Part shown: in pieces, positions 6,452-9,778 of the stretch | Layout of the letters: each line of letters opens with the position of its first letter | Position numbering within the stretch: position 1 is the stretch's first letter | Source of the DNA: an uncultured Veillonella sp. | GTDB lineage: Bacteria > Bacillota > Negativicutes > Veillonellales > Veillonellaceae | Reading direction: 5' to 3' | Length of the DNA stretch: 9,778 nt | Assembly: GCA_902466275.1 (NCBI GenBank) | Contig: CABQQJ010000010.1 | Coordinates: 1 to 9,778, forward strand | Made by a program: the position numbers and the translations under genes | The notes under the pieces: model-generated | Database searches by the model: none | What the model was told of the DNA's origin: nothing | What the model saw: only the letters and a program-made list of their open reading frames with translations

Positions 6452-6673
6452 TTATCCAACAAAGTGCAACAACGTATTAAAAAGTTGGGCAAAGAGTCCA
6501 TCAAGCACAGAAATAATCAAAGCGATGAATATGGTCACTAAGAATACTACTATTGTGTAATTGATAAGCTCTTTTTTTGTTGGCCAGACTACTTTTTTTA
6601 GTTCAGCTTTCACACCGCGGAAGAATTTTCCAAATCCACCACGCTGCTGCACTGCTGAGTTAGACTTTGCCAT
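6452..6673 (-). CDS. secE: Preprotein translocase subunit SecE
   Basis: SecE is the small clamp subunit of the SecYEG channel in the cytoplasmic membrane. At 73 residues it is the short, single-span form usual in Firmicutes. The amphipathic stretch FFRGVKAELKKVVWPTKKEL (17-36), with its conserved VxWPxxxEL core, precedes one membrane segment (about 38-60). The basic N-terminus is cytosolic. GAGG lies ten bases upstream of the ATG, a weaker site than its neighbours have. It sits between rpmG and nusG, the classic arrangement. Confidence 0.97.
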   Translation of the reverse strand: MAKSNSAVQQRGGFGKFFRGVKAELKKVVWPTKKELINYTIVVFLVTIFIALIISVLDGLFAQLFNTLLHFVG

Positions 6674-6714
6674 TGTTTCACATCCTCAAATCAACAGGTA
6701 ATGAATGATAAGAA

Positions 6715-6864
6715 TTATTTTGTTTCACGGTGTAATGTATGTTTACCGCAGAATTTGCAATATTTCATCATTTCAATACGATCAGGATTGTTCTTTTTAT
6801 TCTTGTTCGTTTGATAGTTGCGTTGTTTGCAATCTGTGCAAGCTAAAGTAATGGCATTACGCAT
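6715..6864 (-). CDS. rpmG: 50S ribosomal protein L33
   Basis: This small large-subunit protein has 49 residues and begins [17 protein letters not shown]. Two CxxC pairs (C9/C12 and C36/C39) make it the zinc-binding form of L33. The family pattern of a basic, Asn/Lys-rich middle ([10 protein letters not shown], 20-29) and a [16 protein letters not shown] end (34-49) is intact. GAGG at 6874-6877 lies nine bases before the ATG. It is the first gene after the operon promoter and precedes secE by 41 bases. Many Firmicutes carry a second, cysteine-free L33 used under zinc limitation; none is in this window. Confidence 0.97.
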   Translation of the reverse strand: MRNAITLACTDCKQRNYQTNKNKKNNPDRIEMMKYCKFCGKHTLHRETK

Positions 6865-6935
6865 CCGGATACACCTCGCTTTATATTTACTAATCTGTCT
6901 CTTGTACTCGAAAACGCTCGACTACATACTAAAAA

Positions 6936-6964
6936 ACTATATCATACGTAGCAAGCGATGTCAA
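6936..6964 (-). promoter_or_regulatory. Strong promoter of the rpmG-secE-nusG-rplKAJL operon
   Basis: The minus strand shows a perfect TTGACA (6964-6959), a 17-base spacer and TATAGT (6941-6936), preceded by TG-N as an extended -10. Transcription should start near 6929, giving a leader of about 65 bases. The leader contains an imperfect hairpin, GTACTCGA (6904-6911) against TCGACTAC (6918-6925). Confidence 0.92.
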
Positions 6965-6979
6965 GAAATTAAGCAACTC

Positions 6980-7005
6980 AAAAAAGCCAGGCACGTATGC
7001 CTGAC
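6980..7005 (-). terminator. Intrinsic terminator downstream of norB
   Basis: On the minus strand GUCAGGCA and UGCCUGGC form an eight-pair stem (one U-G) around UACG, followed by six U. It lies about 125 bases after the norB stop and just ahead of the ribosomal operon promoter, insulating that operon from norB transcription. Confidence 0.88.
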
Positions 7006-7019
7006 ATGGATAGTATAAC

Positions 7020-7059
7020 AGACAATGGCGCCCCTTGTCTACCCAAAGAACGCCATGTC
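7020..7059 (-). other. Structured segment with alternative hairpins in the norB 3' region
   Basis: GACAATGGCG (7021-7030) faces CGCCATGTC (7051-7059) with one unpaired A. The same 5' bases can instead pair locally as AGACAA (7020-7025) with TTGTCT (7035-7040). The two folds are mutually exclusive, and a terminator follows 15 bases later in the transcript. It may be part of the norB 3' untranslated region or of a small RNA; no function can be assigned. Confidence 0.4.
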
Positions 7060-7062
7060 ATA

Positions 7063-7084
7063 TTAGCTTATAGTTAGCTTATAT
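7063..7084. repeat. Near-perfect tandem repeat of 11 bases
   Basis: TTAGCTTATAG (7063-7073) is followed directly by TTAGCTTATAT (7074-7084), ten of eleven bases identical. It lies in the AT-rich spacer downstream of norB. Replication slippage is the simplest explanation. Confidence 0.55.
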
Positions 7085-7128
7085 GTCTATATATTATATT
7101 TACATATTTACTATTACTGCTTAGTTTA

Positions 7129-9366
7129 TTACTGTTTCTTTGTGAAAGTTACTTTCACGATTTGCCAGAAGAAGGCCAATGCCCCCAATATCATGATGGT
7201 ATCGCCAACCATGCGAAGCCAACGCAAATTTTGTAACAATGGTTGTTGCATAAAGTCTTCGCTGCGAGCGAGCCATAAGCCTTGTGTTACACTTGCCCAA
7301 CTTTGAATCAAGCCGATTGGTAATAGGCTGATAAGAACCATTAACGCAAGGCCCCAATTCAATGCCCAGAAACCAAATTTCATCAACTTGTCGTTAAATT
7401 CTACCTCAGGTCGAATATAACGAGCGATGAGGAATACAAAGCCTAAACTCAAGAACCCGTATACGCCAAACAACGCCGTATGAGCATGAACAGCTGTCGT
7501 ATTTAGACCTTGAATGTAGAATAAGGAAACCGGCATATTGATTAGGAAGCCGAAGATACCGGCCCCTACCAAGTTCCAGAAGGATACGGCAATATAGCAA
7601 TATACAGGCCATTTTAATCGATGCATCCACGGTGCACTATGAAGACGTGTATAATTTTCAAACGCTTCATATCCCAAGAGAACAAGAGGCACTACTTCCA
7701 ATGCGGAGAACGATGCCCCTGTGGCCACGATAGTCGATGTAACACCGGTGAAATAAAGATGATGGAATGTACCAGGGATACCGCCGATAAGGTAAATAGC
7801 ACCGGACGAAATCGCTGCTATGGTACCTGCACGATAGGATACGAGACCAAGAGTTACGAAAATAAAGGCCATCAACGTAGTAGAGAATACTTCAAAGAAG
7901 CCTTCTACCCAAAGGTGAATAACCCACCAACGCCAGTATTCCATGATTGCCAAATGGCTGTGTTCCCCGTAGAAAAGACCTGGGCCATAGAAAATACCGA
8001 CCATCACAACGGAGAAAATAAAGGCGGCAATAAGGTTTTTATCCCCTTTATTTTTGAAAGCACCAATGATGCTGCGCACCATGAGTACAAGCCAAAATAG
8101 AATGCCGATATATTCAATCCATTGCCATACGCGCCCCAACTCGATAAACTCATATCCTTGGTGACCCAAGTAGAAGTTTAGAGACGCCGGAATCTCATGA
8201 GCAACACCTAAATATGTACCTGTAAAGGAACCCACTACCAACACAACGAGTGCCCAGAACAAAATATCCACGCCCAATTTTTGGAACTTAGGATCTTTAC
8301 CGCCATTAATAATCGGCGCCAAGAATAAACCGGCACTCAAGAATGCCATCGCAATCCAGAACAAGGATGCTTGAATATGCCAAGTACGAGCAATAGAATA
8401 TGGGAAATACTGCGCCAATGGAATGCCATAGAAAGCCTGTCCTTCTACGGTGTAGTGCGCAATGATACCACCCATACCAAGTTGGAGTAAAAATAATGCC
8501 AAAATCGTAAATAAATATTTTCCTAAAGACCGTTGAGACGGTGTGAGATGCAATTTGGAAATTGGATCTTCCGCAGGCGGTGTTAATTCATGTTCATCTT
8601 GTTTGCGACCGAATGCCCACATCCATACGACAATACCAATACCACAAAGTAAAATAATAACACTCACAACAGACCAAGCTACGCTTTCCGGTGTTGGATT
8701 ATGATCTAACAATGGCTCATGAGGCCAATTGTTGGTGTATGTTGCATCTGTACCAGGACGTTGAGTCGATGCCATCCACGTCGTCCAGAAGAAGAATCGT
8801 GCCATATCAATACGATCTTTTAATTCTGGCAACGTATTGTCTTTCATCGCAAAATGATCGCGTGTTTCGGACAATTTAGGGTTATCACCATAAAGTTCAA
8901 TAAAATATTGTCCGGTTAAATTCATCGCTGTAATACGTTCCGGTGAAAGCACAACAGTTCCATCTTCACGAACAGCACTGTTAAAGTACTCTGCTTTAAC
9001 TGCTTCTTTAACAGCCGCTTTCTGCACATCACCTAACTGTTCATAAAGAACACCAAAAGCTTCTTGAGACTTGATATCAAGCATTACGGACACTTCTTTG
9101 TGCAACCAATCAGCTGTCCAATCCGGGGCTTGATATGCGCCATGACCTAGTACGGTCCCTACAGATTGACCACCTGTAGATTGCCAAGCCGATTGACCAT
9201 GTAAGATATCATCCTTAGTGAACAAAACCTGTCCATCTTGAGATACATACGCGGTTGGTACCGGTGGCGCTTGATGATATACATCAGTACCCAAATAGCC
9301 AAGAATAGAGAATCCAATAATAAGAACTGCTACTACGGCTATCCAATACTTTTTGTATTCGCCCAT
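7129..9366 (-). CDS. norB: Quinol-dependent nitric oxide reductase (qNOR), single subunit
   Basis: This cytoplasmic-membrane enzyme reduces two NO to N2O with electrons from quinol and belongs to the heme-copper oxidase superfamily. The 745 residues match the fused qNOR form. A first membrane span (about 7-27) is followed by a large extracytoplasmic region (about 30-225) and about twelve more spans. Metal ligands are all visible: H330 and H629 for low-spin heme b, H627 for heme b3, and H484, H535 and H536 with E488 for the non-heme iron; E492 is also kept. There is no CxxCH, so it is not cytochrome c-linked. The ATG at 9366 is chosen because AAGGAGG lies seven bases upstream; the longer frame to 9396 would start inside the leader. 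It is monocistronic, which suits NO detoxification rather than full denitrification; that role is inference. Confidence 0.96.
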   Translation of the reverse strand: MGEYKKYWIAVVAVLIIGFSILGYLGTDVYHQAPPVPTAYVSQDGQVLFTKDDILHGQSAWQSTGGQSVGTVLGHGAYQAPDWTADWLHKEVSVMLDIKSQEAFGVLYEQLGDVQKAAVKEAVKAEYFNSAVREDGTVVLSPERITAMNLTGQYFIELYGDNPKLSETRDHFAMKDNTLPELKDRIDMARFFFWTTWMASTQRPGTDATYTNNWPHEPLLDHNPTPESVAWSVVSVIILLCGIGIVVWMWAFGRKQDEHELTPPAEDPISKLHLTPSQRSLGKYLFTILALFLLQLGMGGIIAHYTVEGQAFYGIPLAQYFPYSIARTWHIQASLFWIAMAFLSAGLFLAPIINGGKDPKFQKLGVDILFWALVVLVVGSFTGTYLGVAHEIPASLNFYLGHQGYEFIELGRVWQWIEYIGILFWLVLMVRSIIGAFKNKGDKNLIAAFIFSVVMVGIFYGPGLFYGEHSHLAIMEYWRWWVIHLWVEGFFEVFSTTLMAFIFVTLGLVSYRAGTIAAISSGAIYLIGGIPGTFHHLYFTGVTSTIVATGASFSALEVVPLVLLGYEAFENYTRLHSAPWMHRLKWPVYCYIAVSFWNLVGAGIFGFLINMPVSLFYIQGLNTTAVHAHTALFGVYGFLSLGFVFLIARYIRPEVEFNDKLMKFGFWALNWGLALMVLISLLPIGLIQSWASVTQGLWLARSEDFMQQPLLQNLRWLRMVGDTIMILGALAFFWQIVKVTFTKKQ

Positions 9367-9394
9367 CACATTACCTCCTTTTCTATAAAAGCAC

Positions 9395-9416
9395 AAAAAG
9401 AGAGCCTATGCTCTCC
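9395..9416 (-). terminator. Hairpin with T-run in the norB leader (possible attenuator)
   Basis: On the minus strand GAGAGC and GCUCUC form a six-pair stem around AUAG, followed by five U. It lies about 30 bases before the norB start codon, right at the predicted 5' end of the mRNA. With so short a stem it may act as an attenuator or simply as a 5' stabilising hairpin. Confidence 0.45.
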
Positions 9417-9424
9417 TTATATAT

Positions 9425-9468
9425 AATATACACTAATTTTATAAATAAAGTTGTATCTAAGGTTACAA
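9425..9468 (-). promoter_or_regulatory. norB promoter with CRP/FNR-like operator
   Basis: The inverted repeat TTGTATC-TAAG-GTTACAA (9451-9468 on the plus strand) has six of seven matching half-site positions around a four-base centre, the geometry of CRP/FNR-family operators. On the minus strand a TATATT -10 (9430-9425) would give a start near 9418, placing the operator centre at about -41.5, where such regulators activate class II promoters. There is no good -35, as expected for an activated promoter. HcpR- or DNR-like NO-responsive regulators are candidates; the regulator itself is not in the window. Confidence 0.5.
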
Positions 9469-9613
9469 TATATTAAAATTTCTTCTCAATTTGTATCAAT
9501 AGTATGATTATCCTTTGAAGCCTGAATACAACGTATATGTCACATTACAAAATCATCATTGTTTCAATATATTAGTGATTCAATCCTATACTCTTAATCA
9601 TCAAAATATATAA
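9469..9613. other. AT-rich spacer upstream of norB, no gene seen
   Basis: I find no convincing gene or RNA in this stretch. It contains one more copy of the half-site TTGTATC (9491-9497), exactly 40 bases from the copy at 9451, and on the minus strand TTGATACAAATTGA (9499-9486), which matches a full FNR half-site TTGAT with a degenerate partner. These could be extra regulator contacts for norB or chance. Confidence 0.3.
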
Positions 9614-9644
9614 AATAAAAGGGACCCAACGGGTCCCTTTTATT
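9614..9644 (-). terminator. tuf terminator
   Basis: AATAAAAGGGACCC (9614-9627) and GGGTCCCTTTTATT (9631-9644) form a perfect 14-pair stem with a three-base loop. On the minus strand the stem ends in CCCTTTTATTTTA. It closes the tuf transcript about 57 bases after the stop codon. Because both arms carry A- and T-runs it could work in either direction. Confidence 0.9.
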
Positions 9645-9662
9645 GAATCTAAAATTCAATTA

Positions 9663-9693
9663 TATAGCTAATGTATCGATACATTGAGCTATA
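9663..9693. repeat. Long inverted repeat in the tuf 3' untranslated region
   Basis: The 16-base perfect palindrome AATGTATCGATACATT (9670-9685) is extended by TATAGCT (9663-9669) and AGCTATA (9687-9693) with a single unpaired G. As RNA it is a long hairpin with almost no loop. A smaller hairpin, TTGAAT/ATTCAA (9643-9659), lies between it and the terminator. Confidence 0.65.
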
Positions 9694-9701
9694 AGCTTGT
9701 A

Positions 9702-9778
9702 TTAACCTTCGATTTCTGTTACTACGCCAGCGCCTACTGTATGGCCACCTTCGCGGATCGCGAAGCGAAGACCTTCTT
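9702..9778 (-). CDS. tuf: Elongation factor Tu, C-terminal end (partial)
   Basis: Only the last 24 full codons and the TAA stop (9704-9702) are inside the window; the gene continues beyond the right edge. The translation ends EGLRFAIREGGHTVGAGVVT followed by EIEG, the highly conserved C-terminal strand region of domain III of EF-Tu, which delivers aminoacyl-tRNA to the ribosome as a GTP complex. The codons used are those of a highly expressed gene (GGT, GAA, GTA, CGC). A structured 3' region and a strong terminator follow, so norB is not co-transcribed unless there is read-through. Whether this is the only tuf copy cannot be seen here. Confidence 0.95.
   Translation of the reverse strand, partial: EGLRFAIREGGHTVGAGVVTEIEG

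Noticed and set aside
6818..7018. 66-codon plus-strand open frame across rpmG and its promoter
   Set aside because: It overlaps the rpmG start, the operon promoter and the norB terminator, and has no ribosome binding site.
7012..7041. TAGACA and TATACT, 18 bases apart on the minus strand, as a promoter
   Set aside because: The start would fall at the first base of the norB terminator stem, leaving a transcript that ends at once.
7621..8100. 159-codon plus-strand open frame opposite norB
   Set aside because: It lies wholly within the well-conserved norB, has no ribosome binding site and no recognisable domain.

Overview
The window reads as chromosomal core DNA from a low-GC Firmicute. AT-rich spacers, AAGGAGG ribosome binding sites and intrinsic terminators with T-runs all fit. 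The translation-gene proteins look clostridial or Negativicute, and a lipid A-type (ArnT/PMT-like) membrane glycosyltransferase would suit a diderm Firmicute such as Veillonella or a relative. That genus guess is inference from protein style and base composition, not from a search.

Layout, left to right. At the left edge is a possible fragment of an unrecognised minus-strand gene (1-82), just downstream of aspA (120-1511, minus; aspartate ammonia-lyase). A roughly 280-base AT-rich spacer holds divergent promoter signals for aspA and for a plus-strand PMT/ArnT-like glycosyltransferase (1795-3435). That gene converges on the ribosomal operon at a shared terminator (3438-3464). The minus-strand operon rpmG-secE-nusG-rplK-rplA-rplJ-rplL (6864 down to 3478) starts at a near-consensus promoter (6936-6964). 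It contains a typical L10 leader with attenuator before rplJ and two L1-type mRNA hairpins, one before rplK and one before rplA. Next comes norB (7129-9366, minus), a single-subunit quinol-type nitric oxide reductase with its own terminator and a promoter region carrying a CRP/FNR-like inverted repeat. The right edge holds the last 24 codons of tuf (EF-Tu, minus) and its terminator.

The ribosomal genes act together: L1 and L10 appear to be wired to repress their own mRNAs, SecE serves the Sec translocon, and NusG is the transcription elongation factor. aspA, the glycosyltransferase and norB are metabolic or envelope genes on separate transcription units.

I see no phage, transposon, CRISPR array, toxin-antitoxin pair or defence system, and no clearly new multi-gene system. 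The best points for a second look are the twin L1 sites, the L10-leader motif that recurs between rplJ and rplL, the absence of rpoB after rplL, the CRP/FNR-like operator placed at about -41.5 before norB, a structured segment after norB, and a sharp composition shift inside aspA.
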